Assembly (NCBI GenBank): GCA_017962965.1
Contig: JAGCUI010000026.1
Span: 1 to 64,000, forward strand
Length of the DNA: 64,000 nucleotides
From: Treponema sp.
GTDB taxonomy: Bacteria > Spirochaetota > Spirochaetia > Treponematales > Treponemataceae
Reading direction: 5' to 3'
Position numbers and translations under genes: made by a program. The notes under the pieces are model-generated. The model saw only the letters and a program-made list of their open reading frames with translations. It was not told where the DNA came from and made no database searches. Positions 7,151-15,780 of the stretch are shown in pieces. How positions within the stretch are numbered: position 1 is the stretch's first letter; the number at the start of each line of letters is the position of its first letter.

Positions 7151-8987
7151 AGAAAATATGAAAGGAACAGTATCCAAGGTATTAAACCTTACTCACAGAA
7201 TAGTCCCGGGTTACATAACATTTGTTTTTATCGTAAAGCTCATTGCGGCCGCTCAGCCCTTTGTGAACATTTATTTTTCGAGCCTCATCTTAGACGGACT
7301 TTTCCGCAAGGACAGCTTTGAATCAATCTTTAAAAACGTGCTTATCATGCTCTGTATTGATTCTGTTTTAATCCTTATCCGCTGGGGGCTTGAATTAATC
7401 AACTGGGTCAAAAAGCACGAGCTTACCCAGAAAATAAACAAGATGCTTGTAGATAAAACCATGGATATTGATTTTGATATCCTCGAAAAGCACGAAACCC
7501 TTGATATGTACAAAAAAGCAAAGGACGGCTCTACTGCAGGAGGTGATATCCGCGGCTTTATAGATAATCTTGCAGGTATAATCGAAAAGATTTCTACAAT
7601 CGTTTATTCTCTTGTTCTTCTTATTCCGCTTTTTATTCCTTTTGCAGAGAATGCGGGAAATCTTACAGGACTCGGCTTTTTCTTAAATCAGTGGTACAGC
7701 TTTGTGGTTATGCTTGTTGTTCTTGCAGTTCATGTCTTTATGTCTTATAAGGCAAACAAGAGATCTTCCGAACTTCAGATGCAGTTTTTCGAAAAGAACG
7801 TTTCTTATAACCGTTACTTCGGCTACTGGTTCAACCTGATTTTTGATTATTCTATAGGTAAATATATCCGCCTTTACAAGATGCAGAAGCTCATGACAAA
7901 GCGCGTACAGGAAACCAACGACAAGCTCGAAGAAGAAGGCAATGCATGGATAAAAAAGGACATCAGAAACTCGATGATTCCTCTTTTATCTCAGTGCTTT
8001 ATGCAGCTTGCAAGCTATGCCTACGTTGGTTTAAAGGCTGTATTCGGATTAGTGAGCGCCGGAAAATGTATCATGTATGTTTCAAGCTATACAAAACTTG
8101 TAGAAAGCATTACGGGAATAAGTTCAAACTTTGTTCAGCTTAAAATGCAGAGCCGCTATCTTTCGTTCTTCTATGATTACATGGAGATTAAAAACAAGCG
8201 TTACGACGGAACAATCCCTACAGAAAAGCGTGATGACAATGTTTATGAACTTGAATTCCGTGATGTTTCGTTCAAGTATGCAAACTCTGAAACCTGGGCT
8301 CTCCGCCACGTAAACCAGAAAATCACTCTTGGAACAAAGAATGCCGTAGTCGGAAAAAACGGAGCCGGAAAGACAACCTTCATAAAACTCCTCTGTCGCC
8401 TTTACGAACCAACCGAAGGTCAGATTTTATTAAACGGGGTAGATATCCGTTACTACGATAACGAAGAATATGCAAAGCTTTTTGCAATCGTTTTCCAGGA
8501 CTTTAACCTCTTCAGCTTTCCGCTTGGAGAAAATGTTTCGGGTAGTAATGTTTACGACCGTGAGCGCGCTAAAAAATGCCTTATTGATGCAGGCTTTGGA
8601 GAGCGCCTTTCTAAAATGGAAAAAGGCCTCGACACTCAGCTTTACCAGTATGATGATGAAAACGGTGTAGAAATCTCGGGCGGCGAAGCTCAGAAGATCG
8701 CAATTGCACGCTCTCTTTATAAGGATGCGCCATTTGTAATCATGGATGAACCAACCTCGGCTCTTGATCCTGTTGCAGAGTTCGAAATCTACCAGAGGTT
8801 TGACCAGATGGTAGAAGGTAAAACTTCGATCTACATAAGCCACAGAATGTCTTCGTGCCGTTTCTGCGACAACATCATAGTCTTCGACGAAGGAAAAATA
8901 ATAGAGCAGGGTAACCACGAAAAGCTCATGTCTAACAAAGGTTTATACAGCGAACTCTGGAACGCCCAGGCACAGTATTATGCTTAA
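7140..8987 (+). CDS. ABC exporter half-transporter, second of pair
   Basis: About 615 residues. The start at 7140 has a strong GAGGAGG site; an upstream in-frame ATG at 7101 lies inside the first exporter and lacks one. Membrane domain first, then an ATPase with Walker A GKNGAGKTT, Q-loop VFQD, signature ISGGEAQK, Walker B FVIMDEPTSALD and H-loop YISHR. It is clearly paralogous to its upstream neighbour, and the two probably form one heterodimeric exporter. No biosynthetic gene or precursor peptide was seen nearby. The gene is followed by repeat-rich DNA, not a clear terminator. Confidence 0.85.
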   Translation: MKTKENMKGTVSKVLNLTHRIVPGYITFVFIVKLIAAAQPFVNIYFSSLILDGLFRKDSFESIFKNVLIMLCIDSVLILIRWGLELINWVKKHELTQKINKMLVDKTMDIDFDILEKHETLDMYKKAKDGSTAGGDIRGFIDNLAGIIEKISTIVYSLVLLIPLFIPFAENAGNLTGLGFFLNQWYSFVVMLVVLAVHVFMSYKANKRSSELQMQFFEKNVSYNRYFGYWFNLIFDYSIGKYIRLYKMQKLMTKRVQETNDKLEEEGNAWIKKDIRNSMIPLLSQCFMQLASYAYVGLKAVFGLVSAGKCIMYVSSYTKLVESITGISSNFVQLKMQSRYLSFFYDYMEIKNKRYDGTIPTEKRDDNVYELEFRDVSFKYANSETWALRHVNQKITLGTKNAVVGKNGAGKTTFIKLLCRLYEPTEGQILLNGVDIRYYDNEEYAKLFAIVFQDFNLFSFPLGENVSGSNVYDRERAKKCLIDAGFGERLSKMEKGLDTQLYQYDDENGVEISGGEAQKIAIARSLYKDAPFVIMDEPTSALDPVAEFEIYQRFDQMVEGKTSIYISHRMSSCRFCDNIIVFDEGKIIEQGNHEKLMSNKGLYSELWNAQAQYYA

Positions 8988-9376
8988 ACTGCCCCCGCTT
9001 CGAGCTACGCCGAAGCTCCCGCCCGCCCACTTGTTACGTCGGTACTTTAGTAGGGATGGGTACGAGCCGCCATTGTGCAGGCAGTGACGGTGAAGGGAAT
9101 GCTGTCGTACCGTCATTGCTTTGTCATAGCTTCGTCATTGCGAGCGTAGCGAAGCAATCCATGAATGATAATCGCTTTTGTAAAGATGTACATCGGCTGA
9201 GCAGATTGCCGCGTCGCTTCGCTCCTCGCAATGACGTACGCGTGGTATTCTTTTCGCCCATCGGTACGTGTATTGCCACGCTGCGCTCGCAATGACGGTG
9301 CTTCGTTCGTCGGTACGTGGATTGTCGCGCCTACGACTCGCAATGACGTGGGCCGTTGTTGGCGGGGGTGCCGACT
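8988..9376. repeat. cluster of dispersed palindromic repeats, no gene
   Basis: This 389-base gap holds no credible gene; the short frames crossing it are artefacts of repeat sequence. At least four related units built on a CGTCATTGCGAG / CTCGCAATGACG core lie head-to-head: about 9132-9160, 9193-9236, 9269-9298 and 9318-9349. The 9193-9236 unit is identical to 5104-5147 on the other side of the exporters. No T-run follows any hairpin. Confidence 0.8.
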
Positions 9377-10387
9377 TTATTCTACACAAATCAAACTAAA
9401 ATCTGCGTGGTCTTGGGAGAGGGCAAAATTTTTATAAATGCCTTTGCTTACGTAAATTTCTTTTTTGTCCGTTACAAGGATAAAATCAAAATCCGGATTC
9501 TGCTTCCAGAATTCAATTGCTTTTTCTTTTCCTAAAACATAAAGGGTAGTAGAAAGGGCATCTGCATAAGTTCCCGATTCTGCAATCGCCGTAGCAGAAA
9601 GTAAATCGTTTTCTACAGGGCAGCCAGTTGTTCCGTCAAAAATGTGAATATATTTATGACCATCAGGTCCTTCAAAAAATCTTTCGTATCCTGCGCTTGT
9701 GATTACTCCACAGTTTTTTGCCTTAAGACTTCCAAGAACATCACCATCAACAGGATTTTTAATTCCAATCACCCATAAAGTTCCATCAGGTTTTGAACCA
9801 ATCAGCTGAATGTTTCCGCCTAAATCCAAAAGTGCAGATTTAATTCCAAATTCCTTCATCTTTTTTGCAGCTTCGTCTCCGGCAAAACCTTTTCCGATCC
9901 CACCTAAATCAAACTGCATTCCGTTTTCCATAAAAACTTTATTGCCTTCTATGCGGACTTTTTTCCAGTCGCAGAGTTTTAATTTTTCTTTGATTTCATC
10001 CTGTGGTGGAATTCTGTACTGCTTTTTTGTAAATCCCCATGCAGAAGAAACAGGGTAAAGACATGGATTAAATGCACCGTTTGATTTATCTGCAATCTTT
10101 AAGGCAAATTTAATCAAGTCTAAAGTCTGATCATTTATTTCTACCGGAAAGGTTTCTGAATGATTCAATTTATAAATATCACTTTCGGGTTTTGTTACAG
10201 AGATTAATTTTTCAAGCTCGCCTATATATTTTTGAGCGGCCTCGTTAGCCTGTTCTGCATTTTTTCCATAAGCCTGAACCTTCATGAATGTGTTCATGCT
10301 TTCAAAATAAACCTCTTCTTTTTTTTCACAAGCAAAGAGAGTTAATAATATAAAAACTGATGATAATAAAATTGATAATTTCTTCAT
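9377..10387 (-). CDS. apbE: FAD:protein FMN transferase (ApbE), lipoprotein
   Basis: ApbE transfers FMN from FAD onto a Ser/Thr of target flavoproteins, including RnfG and RnfD. The protein begins MKKLSILLSS and has a lipobox (LLTLFAC), so it is predicted to be a lipoprotein acting on the outer face of the cytoplasmic membrane. Family signatures visible are MNTFMKVQAYG near the N-terminus, FDLGGIGKGFAGD and the later SGTYADALST, which supplies the metal-binding region. It is encoded divergently from the rnf operon whose subunits carry its acceptor motif, a strong functional link. I chose the start at 10387 over 10396 because it gives a normal signal peptide. Neither has a clear ribosome site. 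Confidence 0.9.
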   Translation of the reverse strand: MKKLSILLSSVFILLTLFACEKKEEVYFESMNTFMKVQAYGKNAEQANEAAQKYIGELEKLISVTKPESDIYKLNHSETFPVEINDQTLDLIKFALKIADKSNGAFNPCLYPVSSAWGFTKKQYRIPPQDEIKEKLKLCDWKKVRIEGNKVFMENGMQFDLGGIGKGFAGDEAAKKMKEFGIKSALLDLGGNIQLIGSKPDGTLWVIGIKNPVDGDVLGSLKAKNCGVITSAGYERFFEGPDGHKYIHIFDGTTGCPVENDLLSATAIAESGTYADALSTTLYVLGKEKAIEFWKQNPDFDFILVTDKKEIYVSKGIYKNFALSQDHADFSLICVE

Positions 10388-10455
10388 GCCATGCATTTTA
10401 GAACAAATTTAAAAAAAAATCTTCTTTTAAATTCTTTATTTAAGTGTATAAAAAT

Positions 10456-10470
10456 GATATATTATTCCTA
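10456..10470 (+). promoter_or_regulatory. rnf operon extended -10 with possible leaderless start
   Basis: TGATATATT (TG at 10455-10456, hexamer TATATT 10458-10463) is an extended -10 box. Transcription starting 7 bases later would begin at the ATG at 10470, and no Shine-Dalgarno is visible before either 10470 or 10479. The -35 region is weak. A second TATAAA occurs at 10447-10452. Confidence 0.4.
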
Positions 10471-11840
10471 TGTTCAATATGAAATTACATTCTTTTAAGG
10501 GCGGAATCTTTCCAAAGGAACGAAAGGAAATTTCCCGCGACTGTCCTATTACAAAGGCCTTTCCCTCATCTAAAACTGTTACAATTCCTGTAACAATGGG
10601 AGGAGCTCCAAACACTCCTTTAGTTAAACCCGGCGACAAGGTAGCTGCCGGCCAGATTATTGCAAACGGCGATAAGTTTATGAACTGTCCTGTTCATTCT
10701 TCTATCAGCGGAACCGTAAAAAAAATCACTAAGTGTGTTGTTACCAGTAATGCTGAAGTTGACTGTATCGTTATCGAAAGCGACGGAGAAAATAGAGTAG
10801 CTTTGATGGACAAGCTTAATCCTTTTACATGTAGTTTTAATAAAGCTATTGAACGAATTAAAAATGCCGGAATCACCGGTATGGGTGGTGCGTCATTTCC
10901 TGCACACGTAAAATTAAATCCGCCGCCTGATAAAAAAATCGACTATATTCTTTTAAATGCAGCTGAATGTGAACCATACTTAACCTGCGATGAACGAAAC
11001 CTTCTTGAAACTCCGGAAAAGGTAATCGACGGTCTTGCTATCTGTCTTCACCTTGTAAATGCAAGAGGAATTATCGCACTGGAAGAAAATAAGGCTTATT
11101 TAAAACCTGTTCTTTTAGATGCAATCATCAATAAAGGTTATGAAGATAAAATCAGTATCTGTGTTGTAAAAACAAAGTATCCTCAAGGCTCAGAAAAGTT
11201 TATTGTAAGCGCTTGTCTTGGAGTTGAAATCCCGAGTTCAAAACTTCCGGCTGATGCAGGGGCTATCATCTGTAACGTTGGAACTGTTTGTGCAATTAGT
11301 GATGCTTTCCGCCTGGGTCTTCCTTTAATCAGTCGTGTTGTAACATTCTCTGGCTTTGGCGTAACAAAACCTTGCAACTTAAAGCTTCCAATCGGCACTT
11401 TAATCAGCGACCTTATGCCGGAATATTTTTCTTTTGACGAAGAGAGAACTCAGAAAATAATTTCCGGTGGTCCTATGATGGGCTTTGCAATGTCCACTCT
11501 GACTTTCCCTGTAACAAAGGGTACAAGCGGTGTTACATTCTTAACCGATGAAGAAACTTTACTAGAGGAAGAAGATCAGTGTATTTCGTGCGGAAACTGT
11601 GTTGCCCGCTGTGCAATGAGACTTAATCCTGTTTTAATCATCCGTGAATTAAAGAGCGGAAACGTTGATAAAGCAAAACGCTTTGGTCTTATGGACTGTA
11701 TTGAATGCGGCTGCTGTGCCTTTGTTTGCCCTGCACACATAAAGATTGTTCAGAGAGTAAGACTTGGTAAAAATATTGTAAGGCAGAAAATGATGGAACA
11801 AAGACAAAAAGAAGCACTTAAAGCAAAGGAGGGTAAATAA
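10470..11840 (+). CDS. rnfC: Rnf electron transport complex subunit C
   Basis: RnfC is the peripheral NADH-oxidising subunit of the Rnf complex, which couples electron flow between ferredoxin and NAD+ to ion pumping. At 456 residues it has the N-terminal KGGIFPKERKE motif, a biotinyl-like barrel segment, the glycine-rich nucleotide-binding stretch (GITGMGGASFPAHVKL), and two [4Fe-4S] motifs near the C-terminus (CISCGNCVARC and CIECGCCAFVC). It is the first gene of rnfCDGEAB, with neighbours overlapping or within a few bases. Start: 10470 or the in-frame ATG at 10479, which matches the usual N-terminus; neither has a ribosome site. Confidence 0.95.
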   Translation: MFNMKLHSFKGGIFPKERKEISRDCPITKAFPSSKTVTIPVTMGGAPNTPLVKPGDKVAAGQIIANGDKFMNCPVHSSISGTVKKITKCVVTSNAEVDCIVIESDGENRVALMDKLNPFTCSFNKAIERIKNAGITGMGGASFPAHVKLNPPPDKKIDYILLNAAECEPYLTCDERNLLETPEKVIDGLAICLHLVNARGIIALEENKAYLKPVLLDAIINKGYEDKISICVVKTKYPQGSEKFIVSACLGVEIPSSKLPADAGAIICNVGTVCAISDAFRLGLPLISRVVTFSGFGVTKPCNLKLPIGTLISDLMPEYFSFDEERTQKIISGGPMMGFAMSTLTFPVTKGTSGVTFLTDEETLLEEEDQCISCGNCVARCAMRLNPVLIIRELKSGNVDKAKRFGLMDCIECGCCAFVCPAHIKIVQRVRLGKNIVRQKMMEQRQKEALKAKEGK

Positions 11841-12886
11841 TGAGCGATAAACTTTTTCATATTTCTTCCAGTCCTCATTTTGTTTTTGGAAGAACTACAA
11901 CCCACATCATGGGACTTGTAATCATCTCTTTATTACCTGAATGCATTTATTCAGTTTATCTTTTTGGCTTGAATGCCTTAATTGCAATCTTAACTTCTGT
12001 TGCTTCCTGCGTTATTTTTGAACTTTTATTCCAGCTCTGCACAAAACAAAAGGTAGTGATTAAAAATCTTTCGGCAGTAGTTACGGGTATTTTACTTGCC
12101 CTTGTGTGTCCGCCTACAATCCAGTGGTGGCAGCTCATTCTTGCTTCTGCTGTTTCAATCATAATAGCAAAAGGTTTATTCGGTGGAATCGGTTCAAACG
12201 TATTCAACCCGGCATTAACAGGTCGTGCATTCTTATTCATAAGCTTTCCGGCTGTAATGGGTGCAAGCTGGATTGTTCCAAAGATGACAGGAATTGATGC
12301 AGTAAGCTCTGCCACAGTTCTTTCTAAATTAAAAGCAGGCACTGTTGATTCAATCGACTTTATGCAGTACTTTCTTGGAAACAGGGCAGGCTGTCTTGGT
12401 GAAACTTCAATCCTTTTGATTTTAATCTCCTTTGTTTTCTTACTCGCTCTTAAAGTAATAGATTGGCGCGCTCCATTTGGAATGATTTTTACAGTAAGCC
12501 TTTGTTCATTTATCTCAGGTCTTGTTAGTAAGGGAACTGTTCAGGCGGGCTTAAACGAAATATTAATCAGTTTATTAACCGGTGGAATTATGTTCGGCGC
12601 CGTGTTTATGATTACAGATTATGCTACAACTCCTGTTACAAAATACGGACGGCTTGTCTTTGGTGCAGGCTGTGGATTAATCACTTTCTTAATCAGAAAA
12701 TTCGGCGGATATCCGGAAGGTGTAATGTTCAGTATTTTAATTATGAACTCAATCGCTCCTTTCTTAAATAATCTTACTTCAAGAATGTACGGATACGGTA
12801 AAAAAGGAAACAGAAGGCCTGATACAGAAAAAATCAACAAAGAATTTGATTTAAAAGAAAAAGATCCTTCTTTAGGAGGAAAGTAA
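11840..12886 (+). CDS. rnfD: Rnf complex subunit D
   Basis: A 348-residue integral membrane subunit with about nine or ten hydrophobic helices. It belongs to the NqrB/RnfD family, which carries a covalent FMN. The sequence IDAVSSATVLS (Thr159) is in the place of the flavinylation site and fits the S-x-A-T pattern modified by ApbE, encoded divergently. The ATG overlaps the rnfC stop (TAATG) after an AAGGAGGG site. It forms the membrane electron path between RnfC/RnfB and RnfG. Confidence 0.94.
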   Translation: MSDKLFHISSSPHFVFGRTTTHIMGLVIISLLPECIYSVYLFGLNALIAILTSVASCVIFELLFQLCTKQKVVIKNLSAVVTGILLALVCPPTIQWWQLILASAVSIIIAKGLFGGIGSNVFNPALTGRAFLFISFPAVMGASWIVPKMTGIDAVSSATVLSKLKAGTVDSIDFMQYFLGNRAGCLGETSILLILISFVFLLALKVIDWRAPFGMIFTVSLCSFISGLVSKGTVQAGLNEILISLLTGGIMFGAVFMITDYATTPVTKYGRLVFGAGCGLITFLIRKFGGYPEGVMFSILIMNSIAPFLNNLTSRMYGYGKKGNRRPDTEKINKEFDLKEKDPSLGGK

Positions 12887-12887
12887 T

Positions 12888-13541
12888 ATGGCTAAAAAAT
12901 ACACTGTTTCAAAATTACATACTAAAAAAGATACAAAAGAAATCCTAAAGCTGGGGCTCATCCTCGTGTGCTATTCGGTTGTTTTGTGTACTGTTTTAGC
13001 TGTTGTAAATTATTTTACTGCTCCTAAAATTGCAAGCAACCAGAATAAAAAAGCCAAGGCTGCCATGCAGGAAGTTTTTGCCGTTGCAGATAATTTTGAG
13101 CTTGATGATGATTCAGACTTTTATGAACAAAACAGCACCTCAAGCATCAAGGTAAAGGATTTTTATTTTGCTAAAAAAGACGGAAATGTTATAGGCGGAG
13201 TTATTCAGGTAACAGGGCCTACTTACGATAAAGGAAAAATTATTGTTGCCATGGATTTAGACTCTGTTGTTACAGGTGTTCGTATCCTTGAGCTTTCTGA
13301 TTCACCGGGCTTTGGTCTAAAGGCAAACAGTCCAAGCTTTACACTTCCAAGCGGAAAAACCTTCTACGGTCAGTTCGAAGGGAAATCTGCTACAGGCGGA
13401 TTTAAAGACGGACAGAACTTTGATGCAATTTCCGGAGCAACAATTACAAGTAAGGGTCTTGGAGATATGATTGATACTGGCGTAAAAGCCATTTCATTTA
13501 AATTGAGCAAGGCCGGAGTTTTAAAAGAGGAGGGTAAATAA
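12888..13541 (+). CDS. rnfG: Rnf complex subunit G (FMN-binding)
   Basis: 217 residues with a single N-terminal membrane anchor (residues ~20-45) and an exported FMN-binding domain. The flavinylation motif DAISGATITS is present, with the acceptor Thr at about residue 185, the substrate of ApbE. A GGAGGAAAG site precedes the ATG. It sits between rnfD and rnfE, with the stop overlapping the rnfE start by one base. Confidence 0.94.
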   Translation: MAKKYTVSKLHTKKDTKEILKLGLILVCYSVVLCTVLAVVNYFTAPKIASNQNKKAKAAMQEVFAVADNFELDDDSDFYEQNSTSSIKVKDFYFAKKDGNVIGGVIQVTGPTYDKGKIIVAMDLDSVVTGVRILELSDSPGFGLKANSPSFTLPSGKTFYGQFEGKSATGGFKDGQNFDAISGATITSKGLGDMIDTGVKAISFKLSKAGVLKEEGK

Positions 13542-14218
13542 TGTCTAACAAACTTAAAACTTTTACAAAAGGACTTTTAGTTGAAAATCCTCTTTTAGTT
13601 TTGAACATCGGACTTTGTTCTTCTTTGGGTGTAACAACAAGTATTTTCAATGGCTTTGGAATGGGACTTTGTATGACCTTCGTTCTTTTGATGAGTGAGA
13701 TTGTAATAAGCCTCTTTAAAAAACTCATTCCTTCTGCAATCCGTCTTCCGGTTTTCATCATCGTAATTGCAGCCTTTACAACAATGGTTCAGCTCATCTT
13801 ACAGGCTTATGTAGAATCACTTTACGATGCTTTGGGCGTTTTCTTACCGCTCATTGTCGTAAACTGTATCATCATGGGACGAGTAGAAGCCTTTGCTTCA
13901 AAAAATAACATCGGCGACTGTGTGTTAGACTCCTTTGGAATGGGAATAGGATACACAATAGTTATGGTTGCAATTTCTTTAATCCGAGAGCTTTTTGGAG
14001 CCGGAACCTTATTCGACGGAACTGCTTTAAGAATTGAATTGATTCCGGAAGAATACAGAATCGGACTTTTTAACAGTGCACCAGGCGGATTTTTGGTATT
14101 CGGAATTATTGCTGCTTTAGTTCAGTTTGGAAAAAATGTAAAGCTTAATAAAATCAAAAAAGCAGAAGATGAAGAATTTATGCTACAAACTTCTGAAAAT
14201 TCAAAGGAGGCTGAATAA
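13541..14218 (+). CDS. rnfE: Rnf complex subunit E
   Basis: 225 residues with six predicted membrane helices, of the RnfE/NqrD family, paralogous to RnfA and thought to form with it an inverted-topology pair around a membrane [2Fe-2S] centre. The cysteine-containing half-helices IGLCSSLGV and VNCIIMGRVE are visible. Translation is coupled to rnfG (TAATG overlap). The last residues form a hydrophilic tail. Confidence 0.94.
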   Translation: MSNKLKTFTKGLLVENPLLVLNIGLCSSLGVTTSIFNGFGMGLCMTFVLLMSEIVISLFKKLIPSAIRLPVFIIVIAAFTTMVQLILQAYVESLYDALGVFLPLIVVNCIIMGRVEAFASKNNIGDCVLDSFGMGIGYTIVMVAISLIRELFGAGTLFDGTALRIELIPEEYRIGLFNSAPGGFLVFGIIAALVQFGKNVKLNKIKKAEDEEFMLQTSENSKEAE

Positions 14219-14805
14219 TGGATATTTTATTAGACACCTTAAGTATTTTTCTTAAGTCTAGCCTCATAGATAACGTAGTTTTTATCCAGTATCTTGCAAT
14301 CTGTCCTTTTATCGGTATGACAAATGATACTCAAAAGGCTACCGGAATGGGTCTTGCTACAACATTTGTAATAATTCTTGCAACAGCTGTTACCTGGCCT
14401 ATTTATAATTTTGTTATGATTCCTCTCAAGCTCGAATTCTTACAGACTCTTTTCTTCATCCTGATTATTGCGTCTTTGGTTCAGCTTGTGGAATTTTTCT
14501 TAAAAAAGAAATCGCCTGGTCTTTATAATGCAATGGGTGTATATCTTGCGCTCATCACAACAAACTGTGCGGTTTTAGGAATTACAATCAACTGTATCAA
14601 GCTTGATTACAGCTACGGACAGAGTCTTGTTTATGCATTGGGTTCTGCTGTTGGATTTTTAATCAGTATGGTAATTATGAGTGGTGTTAGAAGCAGAATC
14701 AAAATTGCAAAGATTCCACAGAGCTTTAAGGGGACACCAATTTTATTTGTTACAGCCTCTTTATTGAGTCTGGCCTTTTTAGGTTTTAAAGGGCTTATTA
14801 AGTAG
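14218..14805 (+). CDS. rnfA: Rnf complex subunit A
   Basis: 195 residues with six predicted helices. It is the RnfA/NqrE paralogue of RnfE, with the matching cysteine segments YLAICPFIGM and TTNCAVLGI. It overlaps the rnfE stop by one base and is followed by rnfB after 11 bases. Function is membrane electron transfer and ion translocation within the Rnf complex. Confidence 0.94.
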   Translation: MDILLDTLSIFLKSSLIDNVVFIQYLAICPFIGMTNDTQKATGMGLATTFVIILATAVTWPIYNFVMIPLKLEFLQTLFFILIIASLVQLVEFFLKKKSPGLYNAMGVYLALITTNCAVLGITINCIKLDYSYGQSLVYALGSAVGFLISMVIMSGVRSRIKIAKIPQSFKGTPILFVTASLLSLAFLGFKGLIK

Positions 14806-14816
14806 AGGGAAGAATT

Positions 14817-15632
14817 ATGAACGTAATTTTATATACAGTTATTTGTGCAGTTGCAATTGCCTTTATTCTTGGAGTTTTACTCGGGCTTTTTAAAAAGATT
14901 TTCCATGTTTCAACAGACCCAAAAGTTGAACAGGTTAGACAAGTTCTCTCTGGTGTAAACTGCGGTGGATGCGGTTTTGCAGGATGTGATGCTTTTGCAG
15001 GCGCTGTTGTTAAAGGGGATGCACCTTCAAACGGATGTATTGCCGGCGGAGCGGATTGTGCTACAAAAATTGGAGAGATTTTGGGCAAAGCCGGGGTAAA
15101 GATTACGCCAAAGGCAGCAGTAATTGCATGTAGGGGTGACTGTACACGCGCAGCCTCAAAGGCGGTGTATGAAGGGGTTAAGACTTGTAAGGCTGCGCAG
15201 CTTGTTATGAACGGCACTAAAAAATGCGCGTATGGATGCATTGGTTTTGGAGACTGTGTTGCGGCATGCCCGTTTGGAGCCATTAAGGTTACTAAAGAAG
15301 GTCTTCCTGTTATCAACTACAAAAAATGTGTTGGCTGCGGAAACTGTACAAAATCATGTCCTAAAAACCTTATTCACATTATTGATTCAGATATTCGTGG
15401 AGCAATTGCATTGTGTCAGAATACATCAGATAATAAAGTTCAAATAAGAAAAGACTGTACCGGCGGATGCTTTAAATGCAGCATGTGCCAGAGAAAATGT
15501 CCCGAAGGAGCCATAGATCTTTCTTTTGGTCTTCCTGTAATCGACTACACAAAATGTACAAGCTGCGGCGAATGTATAAAAGCCTGCCCTGATAAAGTTT
15601 TGTATCTTATTCAGGATATTATAAAGCATTAA
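14817..15632 (+). CDS. rnfB: Rnf complex subunit B, polyferredoxin
   Basis: 271 residues: an N-terminal membrane helix (residues 1-27), then the four-cysteine [4Fe-4S] fold of the RnfB family (CGGCGFAGCDAF), followed by four further ferredoxin-type cysteine clusters (CIGFGDCVAAC, CVGCGNCTKSC, CFKCSMCQRKC, CTSCGECIKAC). This multi-cluster C-terminus resembles RnfB of anaerobes that use ferredoxin as donor. An AGAGGGA site precedes the ATG. It is the last gene of the operon, followed by a strong terminator at 15652. Confidence 0.94.
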   Translation: MNVILYTVICAVAIAFILGVLLGLFKKIFHVSTDPKVEQVRQVLSGVNCGGCGFAGCDAFAGAVVKGDAPSNGCIAGGADCATKIGEILGKAGVKITPKAAVIACRGDCTRAASKAVYEGVKTCKAAQLVMNGTKKCAYGCIGFGDCVAACPFGAIKVTKEGLPVINYKKCVGCGNCTKSCPKNLIHIIDSDIRGAIALCQNTSDNKVQIRKDCTGGCFKCSMCQRKCPEGAIDLSFGLPVIDYTKCTSCGECIKACPDKVLYLIQDIIKH

Positions 15633-15651
15633 TTTTTTCAAAGAACAAACG

Positions 15652-15683
15652 TGGCTCCTGTATTTTCAGGGGCCATTTTTTTT
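15652..15683 (+). terminator. intrinsic terminator of the rnf operon
   Basis: Stem TGGCTCCTG / CAGGGGCCA with a six-base loop (15652-15675), immediately followed by eight T residues. It closes the rnfCDGEAB operon. Confidence 0.9.
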
Positions 15684-15735
15684 GAAAATTCTTTAAATTC
15701 ATATTCGAAATTCTTTTAAATTTTTCCTCCCGCGT

Positions 15736-15744
15736 GATATAATT
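15736..15744 (+). promoter_or_regulatory. extended -10 promoter for purine permease
   Basis: TGATATAAT is a perfect extended -10 (TGnTATAAT) placed 37 bases before the permease ATG. The -35 region is poor, as is usual for extended -10 promoters. No purine riboswitch fold was found between here and the gene. Confidence 0.6.
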
Positions 15745-15780
15745 TTAAAATACTTTTCAATTCGAAATAGGAGGAAATTG

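Noticed and set aside
9056-9343. Several open frames of 60-85 codons on both strands in the gap after the exporters
   Set aside because: They are translations of palindromic repeats, lack ribosome sites and show Arg/Ser-rich repeat-derived sequence.
5104-9349. CRISPR array considered for the repeated CGTCATTGCG units
   Set aside because: Units vary in length and orientation, spacers are irregular, and no cas genes are present.
15684-15780. Purine riboswitch upstream of the permease
   Set aside because: No paired loops or three-way junction core could be found in the ~95 bases.
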